Shown here: positions 33,013-44,599 of the stretch, piece after piece
Numbering within the stretch: position 1 is the first letter of the stretch
Layout of the letters: every line of letters begins with the position of its first letter
Origin: Epiperipatus broadwayi
Taxonomy: Eukaryota > Onychophora > Udeonychophora > Euonychophora > Peripatidae
Length of the DNA: 64,000 nt
Assembly (NCBI GenBank): GCA_028023455.1
Contig: JAQFVV010000274.1
Coordinates: 1,239,350 to 1,303,349, forward strand
Reading direction: 5' to 3'
The notes under the pieces: generated by a model
Database searches by the model: none
Told to the model about the DNA's origin: nothing
Seen by the model: only the letters and a program-made list of their open reading frames with translations
Made by a program: the position numbers and the translations under genes

Positions 33013-35137
33013 AGTAACCTTCCAGGTTGGCACCAGAAAGAAATGTGGGAAGGTCACATTTGTGCTAACAATGGCTAAAGGTAATTAGTTGAGAAAAATG
33101 AATTGTGATATAATTTAATATTTAAAATTGAGTTTTTAGGACAACTAAACTTAAATTGTGATGTAATTTGCTAGTTAAAATTAGGATTTTAACAAAATTA
33201 AAATTTTAAATGGGTATATTGATTGGTGGAGTTTTGGACTATATGTTTAGTGGTAGATGTTTGTGTATAGTAGAGGATTTACATGTTATAATAGGCAGAT
33301 GCATAAATGTATTATTAATTAGAATTTTCTTTTCTATATTTTATTTATAAGTTACTGATTATATATTGTCTTAGAATCTTATGTTTTAAAAATGATAAAG
33401 ATTATTTGTAATAGTAAATAACATTTCTAAAATTAATAATTAGCATTTAATATTTTTTTTATTATTATGTTTATTATATTCAAACATTGTATTGTTAAAA
33501 TTTTTATAAATAATATTTCTGGCAAACTTCCAAAGTTGATTGTCATTGAAACACAGAGGGCGTGAGTGGAGAAAGACAGAGTTTAAAACTTGAAAGTAAA
33601 AAAAAAAAAAGCTCCGAGGAAGAAGGTAAAAAAAACTTAAAGGAATCAATAACTCTAAGAGTATTATATAAGAAACATCGCAAGGATTCTAAGAATACAC
33701 CTATGAAAATTTTTTTTGTTATTATACTACTGGAATGATATAAAATGAGGAAATAAACAATCCCCACCCCCAGAGGGATACCAGCCTCCAAATTTCTGCC
33801 AAAGCAATGGTCCATTCACTACCTTTAAAAATACCTGGATGTCACATAAGATAAGTAATTATAATTTATTTTAAGATATTGTCAAAAGTAAATATTAAAA
33901 TGGCAAAATTGTGTAAAATAAAGCTAGCTCAAATTCTTTCATTAGACGCTAAAATTAAACGCTTGATTTTCAACTTAAAGAATTGGCTATCAATATTCTA
34001 CAAAACAAAATTCAAAATGAAAAAGTTTATCTATTTAATTTTATATTAAGAAGATAATTTTATATTGTATAACTTCGCTATTCGCGCGTATATATATAAC
34101 AAAATAATTCCAATGCATGCAAATGTCATTTTTAATGCCCGTCACGGAATTCTAGGATAAAAAAACAAACTCTTGTCATTCTTAACAAATTATGCTTTAA
34201 CAATGGATAGACATTTTTTTTATGTTATAATTTACTGTTGTTGTTTTGTTTTTTTTTAAACTGATATGTATATTTCTTTCAACTTTCAATTTTTAAAAAA
34301 AAACTTAACATGTAATGATGAGATATTGACAAGTATTTTTCGTTATTACTTATGATAAATGTATAGCCAATTTTTTTTTTCTTTAAAAAAAGAAAACAAA
34401 ACAAAACAATATAATTTCATTGTCATTATAATATGATAATTTATTATTTTGTATGATCTAGAAATTATATTATAGGTGATTCTAGATATTCAGATGTGTG
34501 CGTGATGCTATAGATTATTATTTTAGAGATCTTGTATTTATTATGCTTCAATTTAGTTAATGAAGTATATTTAAAAAAAAAATAAAGAATTAAAACCTTA
34601 TCTGTTATAAGTTCGGTATATAGGAAGTATATTGAATGTGAGTTGAAGGTAGAAATAGTCAAGGGACGATTAGATTATTTAGATTAAGTTTGGAGATATT
34701 CTTTAACCCTTAAGTATATAGGTATAAGTGTTTGGTTATTATTTTTCCCTGCCTTTATTTATTTTGTATAGTTACTGTTAGATGATTTACACCGATTATA
34801 ACAGATAAGTGTTATATAAATTTTTATAATATGTAAAGGATGATTGATTTGTGGCATCATCCAAGTTTTATAAATAAGCTAATAAAAGTATGTTTTAAAA
34901 ATACATCATGTTTGGAATATTATAAAAGCACACACATTCGAAAGTATATGATTCGTATATTAGATATTAATCAATTTTGGTTTACTGTAGAAGAAATATA
35001 ATTGATTAGAAAGGTGCATAAATAATATTTTTTTTTTATTATAATTATTTCTTTTGTCTTTTTTTTTTTAATAAATATTTTAATGAATTAAAAGTCCAAA
35101 TGAATTGCTTGACTATTTACGTTCGATTCTCCATTTC

Positions 35138-35169
<32 letters not shown>

Positions 35170-35646
35170 GTTAACATAACATAGCCCTAAAATATATAGA
35201 TTTGCCAGTAGAAGTCAATTTACAATTGTCTGGTGGTAATAAATCTCAGTATTACAATGCTAATAATATATTTTACTGTGTTTGGAATAGGTGGTGATTT
35301 GGATAAAAAGATACCCAAACCTCATCATTGTCTATACCATAATAAATGTAATAATTGTCAATTTTGCAAGTTTTAGTATTGAATAGATGCTCTGAACATA
35401 TTTAAATTAACCTTATAGTATTATTGTTTATAGACGTTTTTATCATCCTTGTTGGCCTCATATATAAAGACCATATCCTATAATCTCAACTGAGCTAGGC
35501 CATGGAGTGGTTGCAATATAAAACCTTTTAAATAAGTTTAAATATAATTTATAATTATAAATTTTATTCTATTTTGCATAGAATTGGTGCCTGGGCAATT
35601 ATAAATATAATAAAGTAAATAAGTGAAGAAGATGGAGGTTATTTAA
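33013..35646 (+). repeat. 5' LTR of copy 1
   Basis: Starts 'gtaaccttccaggttggcac' in the (TA)n tract, with the first T replaced. It carries a (CA)n microsatellite at 35,139-35,165 that is much shorter in the 3' LTR. The end is placed before 'aaagtggccgcccaatcgtg', where similarity to the 3' LTR stops; about 10 bp ('aggtgagggt') seen in the 3' LTR is missing here. No ORF of note. Confidence 0.8.
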
Positions 35647-35745
35647 AGTGGCCGCCCAATCGTGGAGCCTGACAATCGTGGGATCTGATATATATTTAGG
35701 GTTAAAGTGGTGACCAAAACGTTTGGGGCTTCGATTAATTAAATC
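35647..35745 (+). promoter_or_regulatory. Candidate primer-binding/leader repeat after 5' LTR
   Basis: Directly after the LTR come 'aaagtggccgcccaatcgtg' and, after 'gatatatatttagggt', 'taaagtggtgaccaaaacg'. TGG right after an LTR is where the tRNA primer-binding site lies in LTR retrotransposons. Copy 2 has the same unit repeated several times. A rival site, TGGTGCC/TGGCGCC, lies about 60 bp earlier but inside the part shared by both LTRs, so it is less likely. Confidence 0.35.
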
Positions 35746-37547
35746 TCACACCCTGTAGACTGCCTAACTTGTTGTTGGCTCAATCATTGGGGTCTATATT
35801 AATTAAATACCAGACCTTGTAAAGTGTCTATGTTTTTTTTGGTGGCTTATGTTTTAATGTCTCCAGGATTATCTAAACCTAGGTTCATTAATTAATTTTG
35901 TTGGTTAAATAGCATAAGCTATATGAGTAAAACAGTATTGTTAGTCAAAATATTTATTTAAAAAAAATAAGATAGTTTTTATATATAAAAACTAATTATA
36001 TGTGTAGCTTGTACTATCTCAGTGTATATATACTGTACATTTGTTAATATGTGTTTGTGACAATAAGGAGAAAGAAAATTAAAGTGTTAGAAAGGTAGTA
36101 AGAGTTAAATGGAACTAGGGGTAAATGGAGCATTAACTAAGGTTTGAAATAAGCAAATTAGAGTTTGGAATAAGCCAATACCTGAAAGATGTGTAACAGA
36201 TATATAAGTGTCAGATGTATAGTTTAAAAAAAAAAACATTTTTTTAGGTGAAATAAATAAATACAGCCATGAGACAGCTTAGTTTTAATTATAAAATATA
36301 TAAATATCACAACTTATAGTAAATGTTAAAGTTGATAACATTTTTTTTTTTATATATATATCTTTTGCTTATCAATTAAATATAGTACTGATGCTAGATA
36401 AACATAGAATTATTGATAGTATTAAATTATAAAGTGTTAATATTGTTCATATTTGTAACACTTCTGTTATAGAAAGTCTATAATTTTGAAGGTTAAATAG
36501 AATGCTTGATTGTTGGAGTTTTGTTGGTTGTGTTGCAAGTTTTGGTGATGGATGGAAAATTTTTGTTATTGTCTTAAGTATATGGTGTATTCATGTCACT
36601 GGTGATTGATTGTTCTCATTCACTGCTCCAACCCAAATTATGATATCAGTTGTTAGTTATCATGAAGCAGTTAACAGTAGTCCTGCCATGATTTTGCCTC
36701 TAAGACCCCAGAGAGAGCAAGGCATAGTTCTTTCTAATATATATGTAACATTTGTCTCTAAGACTCCCAAAGATAAGCAAGACAATATTTTATAAATAGC
36801 CCCTAAGACTTGGATGTAAGCAGGGCATTGTGATAGTGTTTGTGGTAGAATATTATGGGTTGTGGTAGCTTAGAGTGGTTAAAGTGAGATGATCATCAGA
36901 GTGTTCATGGAGCATTGTATGTTTTGAGAGCAGTGATGGAATTCTTCTATCTATCTCAAAATTGTGAACTGCTGATAATTCTTTTGGCTGTCAGTATCTG
37001 TTGAATCTTTAGAAGAATGGATGAATATATAACTTGAATATATAGCTCATTCTTAAAAGGCTATTTTCTATATTCTTATGCAAAGATTGGCATTTACTGT
37101 ATTTAAGTAAAAATTGTATATCAGTTGTCATAGTGAATGCATGTCATCATTAATTTTATTTTGGTTATGAATTTTTTTTGTTATAAATGCTGGTTATAAT
37201 ATTTGAATGCACCCAATACAGCATAAAGATAAATGAATATGTTTAAATTATTTTGGTCTTTTATCAGTTGTTTGAATTGGTGTAGTTTGCAATATAACTA
37301 TAGTGGATCATATAAAATTTAATTTATAATTCCAGCTATGTTTAGATTAATGTTATCTAGTTAAAGCTTAATGTCTTCTTGCCTATGTGTGTGTGAAAAA
37401 TCGAACATTATATGGGAAAATAAAATTGTGGAAATTTTATGTCATTTAGGTAGTGATGGTGAATTTGAATTGTTGATTTGGTGGAGGTTGGAGCTGGTAA
37501 ACCTTATTTTCTTAAGTAATACTAATACAATTTTAAGAGATTATAAA
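35746..37547 (+). other. Untranslated leader of copy 1
   Basis: AT-rich, no gene. It is conserved with 48,990-50,795 of copy 2 along its whole length ('tgtctccaggattatctaaa', 'gagacagctta', 'ctgctccaacccaaattatg', 'gagagagcaaggcatagttc'). It includes a triple repeat of 'ctaagac' phrases at 36,700-36,810. An upstream ATG frame from 37,371 is open here but broken by an extra T in copy 2, so it is not taken as coding. Confidence 0.6.
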
Positions 37548-38729
37548 ATGGAAGAGTTTAGTTTATACGATAGTTTGAGTGGGTCTCAAGAGACGCCATC
37601 TCCAGACATGGCTGCATTGTCTCCTGACCTTGAATCAGGAAATGAAGCTATAGATATGTCCTATGGAGAATCTAACAGGGCAGAACTGAAGTCAGGTCAG
37701 GCAGACTTGAAATCAGAATTAAAAGAACTAAAGTCTGGTCGAGTAGAAGATAGACAAAAGTCAGAAGAGATGTTTGCAGAACTAAAGTCTGGACGAGTAG
37801 AAGATAGAAAAAAGTCAGAAGAGATGTTTGTAGAATTGAAATCAGAACTAAAAGAAATAAAATTGAATCAAGATAAGTCAGAGGAGAGGATGGCAGAAAT
37901 AAAATTAGAGGTTTCAGAAATAAAGTCAGAAAGGGTAGAAATAAATGGTAGTATAATTAGGCAGATACAAGTTGTGGAGAAGAAAGTAAAAGGTCAGGAA
38001 TCAGAGATAGCAATAGAAATAAAATTGAGTCAAAAGAAATCAGAGGAGATGATAGTTGAAATAAAGTCAGAAATGTCAGAGATAAAATTAGAAGTGAAAC
38101 TAGAGACAAAGCTAGAAGCAAGGTTAGAAATACCTAAAATGAAGCTAGAAATGCAAGAGAATAGTAATGACCAAGTTATGCAAATTAATAAGAATGTTAG
38201 TTTAGCTAGTGATGAAATAAATGTATATAAAGAGTTTAGAGAAATAGATGGTCAAGACTCAGAATTAGATGGAAATGTAGTTATAGACCTGCTTAAGGGT
38301 TTCAAGAAGAATCTTGATAAACAGGAAGAAGTTGATAAATTAATGAAAGAAATAATTTCCTTAGACATGAAATATCTAGAAATTTTGGAGAATGAATTGC
38401 TAAAGGTTACTGATATTACAGGTAATAAATTTAAAAATAAAAATGAAGACATAATTCCAAAGTGTGTTCTTGATTATTTAGAACATAAGGTGAAGGCGAA
38501 TGTTTTCAAAAAAATATTTTATGGAGATACTAAACATGTAATATGTAGTATGAAATGTTTCATAGAAAGTGTTAGTCATGCTAGAGAAGTCGGTAAGGTG
38601 AAAATAAAATGTAAATTTAAGAATACAGAAAAGTTTGATGTAAATATTCTTAGAAAAGTCATTAATCCAGAAAGGGATTTAGGCAAAGCTAAAGTAAAGC
38701 TTAAATGTAAAAGAAGAAAACCAAAGTAG
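37548..38729 (+). CDS. Coiled-coil, Lys/Glu-rich protein of the LTR element (gag-like, unrecognised family)
   Basis: 393 residues from the ATG at 37,548. This start is chosen because the N-terminal MEEFSLYDSL is conserved in copy 2 (50,796), whereas the open frame upstream is not. Residues 1-45 are acidic and Ser/Pro-rich. Residues about 45-110 contain tandem 18-residue repeats 'ELKSGRVEDRQKSEEMFA', and heptad-like Glu/Lys/Ile repeats continue to about 235 (coiled coil). A mixed helical region to about 330 (LDMKYLEILENEL) follows. The C-terminus is strongly basic with Cys (KVKIKCKFKN, KVKLKCKRRKPK), apt for nucleic-acid binding. No zinc knuckle or enzyme motif is seen. It may act as the element's capsid-type protein; this is inference from position and layout. 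The stop at 38,729 may be premature, because similarity with copy 2 continues downstream in another frame. Confidence 0.7.
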   Translation: MEEFSLYDSLSGSQETPSPDMAALSPDLESGNEAIDMSYGESNRAELKSGQADLKSELKELKSGRVEDRQKSEEMFAELKSGRVEDRKKSEEMFVELKSELKEIKLNQDKSEERMAEIKLEVSEIKSERVEINGSIIRQIQVVEKKVKGQESEIAIEIKLSQKKSEEMIVEIKSEMSEIKLEVKLETKLEARLEIPKMKLEMQENSNDQVMQINKNVSLASDEINVYKEFREIDGQDSELDGNVVIDLLKGFKKNLDKQEEVDKLMKEIISLDMKYLEILENELLKVTDITGNKFKNKNEDIIPKCVLDYLEHKVKANVFKKIFYGDTKHVICSMKCFIESVSHAREVGKVKIKCKFKNTEKFDVNILRKVINPERDLGKAKVKLKCKRRKPK

Positions 38730-39186
38730 ATTTTATGAGAGATAATTAATCACAATGAACATATGAAGAAAATTAAAGTAAAACTCAAAGAGATGAGTAG
38801 AGAGAAAGTTAAGATAAGTTATCTTAATAAAGGTGTAGATTATATAAGATACTGGGAAAGCAAAAGTCAAATTTAAAAGAATAAAGAAAGAGATAGTTAA
38901 TTTAAATCTTGGCAGAAAGATTGTTGATGAAGAAAAAGAAGTTGGAAAGGGAAAGATCAAACTCAACGGAATAAAGGAAGAAGTATTTAATATAAATCAT
39001 CTTAAGAAAGTTAGAAATAAGGTAATATATATTAAAAAGGCTAGAGTTAAATCCAACAAAGTAAAAATGAAATCTTGTAGAGATAAACTTGTCAGAAGAA
39101 AGGAAATAAAGAATAATCGAGCAAGGTTTAAAGTTGCCTATAATGCTCGCAGTTTGGTTCCATGTCCTGCAAGACATGATCAATAA
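38730..39186 (+). pseudogene. Continuation of the coiled-coil ORF: basic tail
   Basis: After the stop, broken frames still encode Lys-rich sequence matching the copy-2 protein: 'GKGKIKLNGIKEE', 'NINHLKKVRNK', 'KVKMKSCRDK', then 'NARSLVPCPARHD' before TAA at 39,184. The same ending occurs in copy 2 at 55,440-55,480. The ancestral protein therefore was longer, with a basic tail and a conserved C-terminal peptide. The region also contains an internal near-duplication of the 'IK.K' segments. Confidence 0.6.
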
Positions 39187-39403
39187 AAGTCATACATATT
39201 GTTCAATATAGAATTGTTTTGTTTTTTGCTTATTTAATGTTGCTAAAATATAATAGGAACAAGTGTTTGTAAAAGCATTAAATGTTTTTATTGTTTTATG
39301 TTTATTCGACAAACATAATTTTCTAATTGAGGAATGATCTTAATGTAAAATTTGATGTGCTGTTAATATTGATTGTTGTTTATCCAATTCATTTTTCTTT
39401 CAT

Positions 39404-39415
39404 AAGGGGGAAGGA
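39404..39415 (+). promoter_or_regulatory. Polypurine tract before 3' LTR of copy 1
   Basis: 'aagggggaagga' is followed by TTGTAACC. It stands at the expected place for plus-strand priming, and copy 2 has 'aagggggacaga' at the same spot. Confidence 0.8.
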
Positions 39416-39416
39416 T

Positions 39417-42040
39417 TGTAACCTTCCAGGTTGGCACCAGAAAGAAATGTGGGAAGGTCACATTTGTGCTAACAATGGCTAAAGGTAATTAGTTGAGAAA
39501 AATGAATTGTGATATAATTTAATATTTAAAATTGAGTTTTTAGCAAAACTAAACTTAAATTGTGATGTAATTTGCTAGTTAAAATTAGGGTTTTAACAAA
39601 ATTAAAATTTTAAATGGGTATATTGATTGGTGGAGTTTTGGACTATATGTTTAGTGGTAGATGTTTGTGTATAGTAGAGGATTTACATGTCATAATAGGC
39701 AGATGCATAAATGTATTATTAATTAGAATTTTCTTTTCTATATTTTATTTATAAGTTACTGATTATATATTGTCTTAGAATCTTATGTTTTAAAAATGAT
39801 AAAGATTGTTTGTAATAGTAAATAACATTTCTAAAATTGGTAATTAATATTTAATATTTTTTTATTACTATGTTTATTATATTCAAACATTGTATTGTTA
39901 AAATTTTTATAAATAATATTTCTGGCAAACTTCCAAAGTTGATTGTCATAGAAACACAGAGGGCGTGAGTGGAGAAAGACATAGAGTTTAAAACTTGAAA
40001 GTAAAAAAAAAAAGCTCAGAGGAAGAAGGTAAAAAAAACTTAAAGGAATCAATAACTCTCTAAGAGTATTATATAAGAAACATCGCAAGGATTCTAAGAA
40101 TACACCTATGAAGAATTTATTTTGTTATTATACTACTGTAATGATATAAAATGAGGAAATAAACAACCCCCCCCCAGAGGGATACCAGCCTCCAAATTTC
40201 TGCCAAAGCAATGGTCCATTCACTACCTTTAAAAATACCTGGATGTCACATAAGATAAGTAATTATAATTTATTTTAAGATATTGCCAAAAGTAAATAAT
40301 ATTAAAATGGCAAAATTGTGTAAAATAAAGCTAGCTCAAATTCTTTCATTAGACGCTAAAATTAAACGCTTGATTTTCAACTTAAAGAATTGGCTATCAA
40401 TATTCTACAAAACAAAATTCAAAATGAAAAAGTTTATCTATTTAATTTTATATTAAGAAGATAATTTTATATTGTATAACTTCGCTATTCGCGCGTATAT
40501 ATATAACAAAATAATTCCAATGCATGCAAATGTCATTTTTAATGCCCGTCACGGAATTGTAGGATAAAAAAAAAACTCTTGTCATTCTTAACAAATTATG
40601 CTTTAACAATGGATAGACATTTTTTTTTTATGTTATAATTTACTGTTGTTTTTTTTTTTTTTAAACTGATATGTATATTTCTTTCAACTTTCAATTTTTT
40701 TAAAAAAACTTAACATGTAATGATGAGATATTGACAAGTATTTTTCGTTATTACTTATGATAAATGTATAGCCAATTTTTTTTTTCTTTAAAAAAAGAAA
40801 ACAAAACAAAACAATATAATTTCATTGTCATTATAACACAATTTATTATTTTGTATGATCTAGAAATTATATTATAGGTGATTCTAGATATTCAGATGTG
40901 TGCGTGATGCTATAGATTATTATTTTAGAGATCTATTTATTATGCTTCAATTTAGTTAATGAAGTATATTTAAAAAAAATAAAGAATTAAAACCTTATCT
41001 GTTACAAGTTCGGTATATAGAAAGTATATTGAATGTGAGTTGAAGGTAGAAATAGTCAAGGGACGATTAGATTATTTAGATTAAGTTTGGAGATATTCTT
41101 TAATCCTTAAGTATATAGGTATAAGTGTTTGGTTATTATTTTTCCCTGCCTTTATTTATTTTGTATAGTTACTGTTAGATGATTTACACCGATTATAACA
41201 GATAAATGTTATATAAATTTTTATAATATGTAAAGGATGATTGATTTGTGGCATCATCCAAGTTTTATAAATAAGCTAATAAAAGTATGTTTTAAAAATA
41301 CATCGTGTTTGGGATATTATAAAAGCACACACATTCGAAAGTATATGATTCGTATATTAGATATTAATCAATTTTGGTTTACTGTAGAAGAAATATAATT
41401 GATTAGAAAGATGCATAAATAATTTTATTTTTTTATTATAATTATTTTTGTCTTTTTTTTTTAATAAATATTTTAATGAATTAAAAGTCCAAATGAATTG
41501 CTTGACTATTTACGTTCGATTCTCCATTTCCACACACACATATATATATAGTTAACATAGCATAGCCCTAAAATATATAGATTTGCCAGTAGAAGTCAAT
41601 TTACTTAATTTGTCTGGCGGTAATAAATCTCAGTATTACAATGCTAATAATATATTTTACTTTGCTTGGAATAGGTGGTGATTTGGATAAAAAGATACCC
41701 AATCCTCATCATTGTCTATACCATAATAAATGTAATAATTGTCAATTTTGCAACAGTTTTAGTATTGAATAGATGCTCTGAACATATTTAAATTAACCTT
41801 ATAGTATTATTGTTTATAGACGTTTTTATCATCCTTGTTGGCCTCATATATAAAGACCATATCCTATAATCTCAACTGAGCTAGGCCATGGAGTGGTTGC
41901 AATGTAAAACCTTTTAATAAGTTTAAATATAATTTATAATTATAAATTTTATTCTATTTTGCATAGAATTGGCACCTGGATAATTATAAATATAATAAAG
42001 TAAATAAGTGAAGAAGATGGAGGTTATAGGTGAGGGTTAA
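39417..42040 (+). repeat. 3' LTR of copy 1
   Basis: Starts TGTAACCTTCCAGG and ends 'ggtgagggttaa' before a TATATATA tract at 42,043. It is collinear with the 5' LTR over its full length. The 'tggcacctgg' segment at 41,970 corresponds to the TGGCGCC-like motif of copy 2. No second transcription unit is seen. Confidence 0.8.
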
Positions 42041-43280
42041 AATATATATATATAATTTAATTTTATTAAAAGTGTGTACTTATTAGATGATTCTAAAATA
42101 ATAGTTTTTGAAATATTTTTTTAAGTAGTTTTTTTAATATCAGAATTTCTTTTGTTTTAATTATTTGTTTTAATCCATTACAAGTCAAGATAAAATTACA
42201 TCTTGAGATTTCTTTTCACTAAAAGTTTTTTGCTTTTAAATTGGAATTTATGGAAAGTGGGTTGGAGGAAAAAACAGATTTTTGCAATTAACTCTATTGT
42301 TAAAACTCGTGATACTAAAAGTATTTGTAATTAAATATATTACTGTAGTCGATCTATTACACTAATTGGACAAAAACTGTTCCATTAATTAAAAAGAAAA
42401 TGATCATAAAAGAACAGAAATTAGAAGTGTGAAAATGTGTCTAAAAACAAACACTAGGTGTGAATCATGTTTGTGAAAAAACCAATTACGGAGTTCACTT
42501 TTGTTTATTTAATTGGACTTGGACATTGTTAGATTACTTTGAAAGTATCTTGGAGATAGATTGAAAAATAATATTACCAGCACCATGTAAAAGTTCTCTG
42601 GTAAAGGGACAATGAATCTTTCCCAACAGGGAAATGTCTAACAGCCACACCTGGAGCTAACTGAGTGTCAATTAAGGGAATAAATGGATTAACAAGCTAA
42701 CCAAAGATATAAAAAAAACCAATGGAGCAACCTGAGGATTCTGCCAGCAGTTTTAAGAAAAATCATATAAGAATATTGGGCACATGGAGAAAGTTAAACT
42801 GCTGATCAATCAGGATAATTATGAATTTTTATTAAAGAACTTTTCTTCTGATTTGGCATAACAGAGTTCTAGATTCCATTAATTTAAGTGTAAAAAAGTT
42901 TCAATAGTAGAGATGGGATTTTAAGAGGGACTATTATTTTTATTATTTTGTATTAAATGGAAAGGGGGGTAGGGTTTTATATTACTAACTTTTTCTTAAT
43001 TAAATTTTTTGTATAATTTTTCATTCATTTATTATGTTCAAAGAATATGTATTTTATGTCCAAATTTTAAATAGATTGTATTAAAAACATGAGACCATTA
43101 AATTATATAAAGGAAATAAATAGAAGGAAAATATATGAAACAAATTATATAAAATATAATATAAATACATGTATGAACATTTACAAAAAGTCAATTGATT
43201 TAACGAATGACTGAATAATGGATAAAGAATGGAAAATAATATAAAGGAAGATGTATAAATAAATTGAATAGAAATAAAGA
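42041..43280. other. Non-coding DNA between LTR copy 1 and a Penelope remnant
   Basis: No gene. A patch at 42,560-42,930 with 'gataaaaaa'-like and GC-richer words ('ccaacagggaaatgtctaac', 'agccacacctggagctaact') looks like a leader or LTR of another element, but no matching copy was found in the window. Confidence 0.3.
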
Positions 43281-43289
43281 ATTATAGGA

Positions 43290-43420
43290 AATGTCGGTAG
43301 CTGTCGCTATGTATGTAATATACATATTAGTATTAGTAAAAGGTACATTGAAAACGGTAAAAATTTAGAATTACCGAAAAAGGTTTTTATATATAATTAT
43401 TATGTTGATGTATTTATAAG
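43290..43420 (+). mobile_element. 3' end of a Penelope-like element
   Basis: 'gtcgctatgtatgtaatata', a spacer with 'gaaaacggtaaaa', 'ttaccgaaaaaggtttttat' and 'atataattat' match, in order, the 3' end of the Penelope-like element at 58,555-58,650 ('gtcgctatgtatatg', 'tgccgaaaaaggctttttat'). Only this terminal part remains, with no coding sequence before it. Confidence 0.6.
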
Positions 43421-43539
43421 TTGTTATTATAATATAATAAAGATTTATATTATATTTTATTGATTAATAATTTAATAATACATTATTTATTTGCAACAGA
43501 TATAGTTTTATATTAAAATTAAATCACATCATTCGTGGC

Positions 43540-43800
43540 ATCCTATATGAAGACCTTAAATCTGATTATAGTGAGATGCGACTGCCTTAACTTATCTCAT
43601 TGAGAGGGTATGTACTGTTACATATGGCACAGCCAAGTGGGGCTCTGAATCATAGATTCCATACCATTATAGCATTGAATCATAGATTCCATCACAATCA
43701 AGTGGGACTCCAAATTATATAGATTTTATACAATTACATATGATGTAGCCAATCATTAGGCATGAATCATAGATTCAATATTGTTTGATAACAATATAAA
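43540..43800. repeat. Short repeats around 'gaatcatagattc'
   Basis: 'gaatcatagattc' or a close form occurs near 43,647, 43,675 and 43,766, each near a 'cca(a)gtggggctc'/'caagtgggactcc' or 'gtagccaatcattagg' phrase. This resembles the post-LTR repeat of the element at 48.6 kb in style (a GTGG box plus a spacer), just upstream of another coiled-coil ORF. Confidence 0.5.
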
Positions 43801-44056
43801 ACTTTGAAGGATAAACATTATTAATAATAATCTCATATATATGTAAAATAGTAAATAATAAAATAAAAGACTTTGAGAATTAAATAGTTAAAATTTAAAT
43901 AAATAGATCACTTGCTTAAAAATATAATTTTAAAAATTAGGCATTAAAGTAAGAACATATATATACATTGAAAAGAAAAAGGCATCACATAAATATCCTA
44001 TGATAAATGATATATTATTGTATAAGTAAAGTTATAGTTAAAATAAAGTTAGATTT

Positions 44057-44539
44057 ATGATTATGAGAAGCAAATATAAAATATTTTCTAATATTGATAG
44101 TAATATAAAAATGCAAACTGAGGTACTTAGTTTAAATATAGCTGATGATGCTATGAATAGTATCAATGAAGATATAGGTGTGTCTGAGGGTAATTCTATA
44201 TTAAATATCAATGTTCCACAAACTATGGATATTATTGACAAGCCTATAGAAAATAAAACAAATGATAATAATCCATCATTAAGTCAAATGATGTTAATGA
44301 TGGAAAATTTAAATGCAAATCTGAAAGCACATTTATTTGCAAAAATGGATATAAAGATGAAAAATCTGAAAGCACATTTGTCTGCAAATATGGATACCAA
44401 GATGGAAAATATGAAAGCAGAGATGAAAAACATGGTAAATATAAATACAAATATGAAAGTAGAGATGAAAGCAGATATAACAAAGGAATTATCAATAAAA
44501 TTAGATAATATAAACATAGATTTAAAGGAATATGAATAA
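44057..44539 (+). CDS. Coiled-coil protein fragment, unrecognised
   Basis: 160 residues from Met 44057; Met 44111 (MQTEVLSLN) is an equally good start. Residues 20-75 are acidic and Asn/Ser-rich. Residues 80-150 contain three imperfect repeats of about 13-18 residues ('LKAHLFAKMDIKMKN', 'LKAHLSANMDTKMEN', 'KAEMKNMVNINTNMKVE') with heptad-like Met/Leu/Lys spacing, so a coiled coil is likely. The frame stops at 44,539 just before Merlin-like sequence, so the protein may be cut short. Layout (repeat leader, then acidic plus coiled-coil ORF) parallels the LTR elements nearby but sequence similarity is not evident. Possibly the 5' part of a different LTR element's gag-like gene. Confidence 0.4.
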   Translation: MIMRSKYKIFSNIDSNIKMQTEVLSLNIADDAMNSINEDIGVSEGNSILNINVPQTMDIIDKPIENKTNDNNPSLSQMMLMMENLNANLKAHLFAKMDIKMKNLKAHLSANMDTKMENMKAEMKNMVNINTNMKVEMKADITKELSIKLDNINIDLKEYE

Positions 44540-44599
44540 TGAAATTCAAAAGGTCAGATTTAGTATGTTTTTGTTTAATTTCGTAGGTTCTCATGCGGG

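Larger units (their letters stand above)
33013..42040 (+). mobile_element. Non-autonomous LTR retrotransposon (LARD-like), complete copy 1
   Basis: Two direct repeats of about 2.6 kb (33,013-35,646 and 39,417-42,040), nearly identical by eye apart from microsatellite and homopolymer differences, flank a 3.7-kb internal region. The 3' repeat begins TGTAACC right after a polypurine tract, as expected of an LTR. LTR termini are short inverted repeats (TAACC...GGTTA). The element sits in a TATATA tract seen on both sides. The internal region holds one long coding sequence (a coiled-coil protein) and no protease, RT, RNase H or integrase. It would thus depend on enzymes of another element. Near-identical LTRs imply a recent insertion. 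Confidence 0.85.

Noticed and set aside
37371-37547. Open frame extending the coiled-coil ORF upstream of MEEFSLYD
   Set aside because: The frame is broken by an extra T in copy 2 while the DNA is otherwise conserved, so it is leader sequence and the start at 37,548 is preferred.
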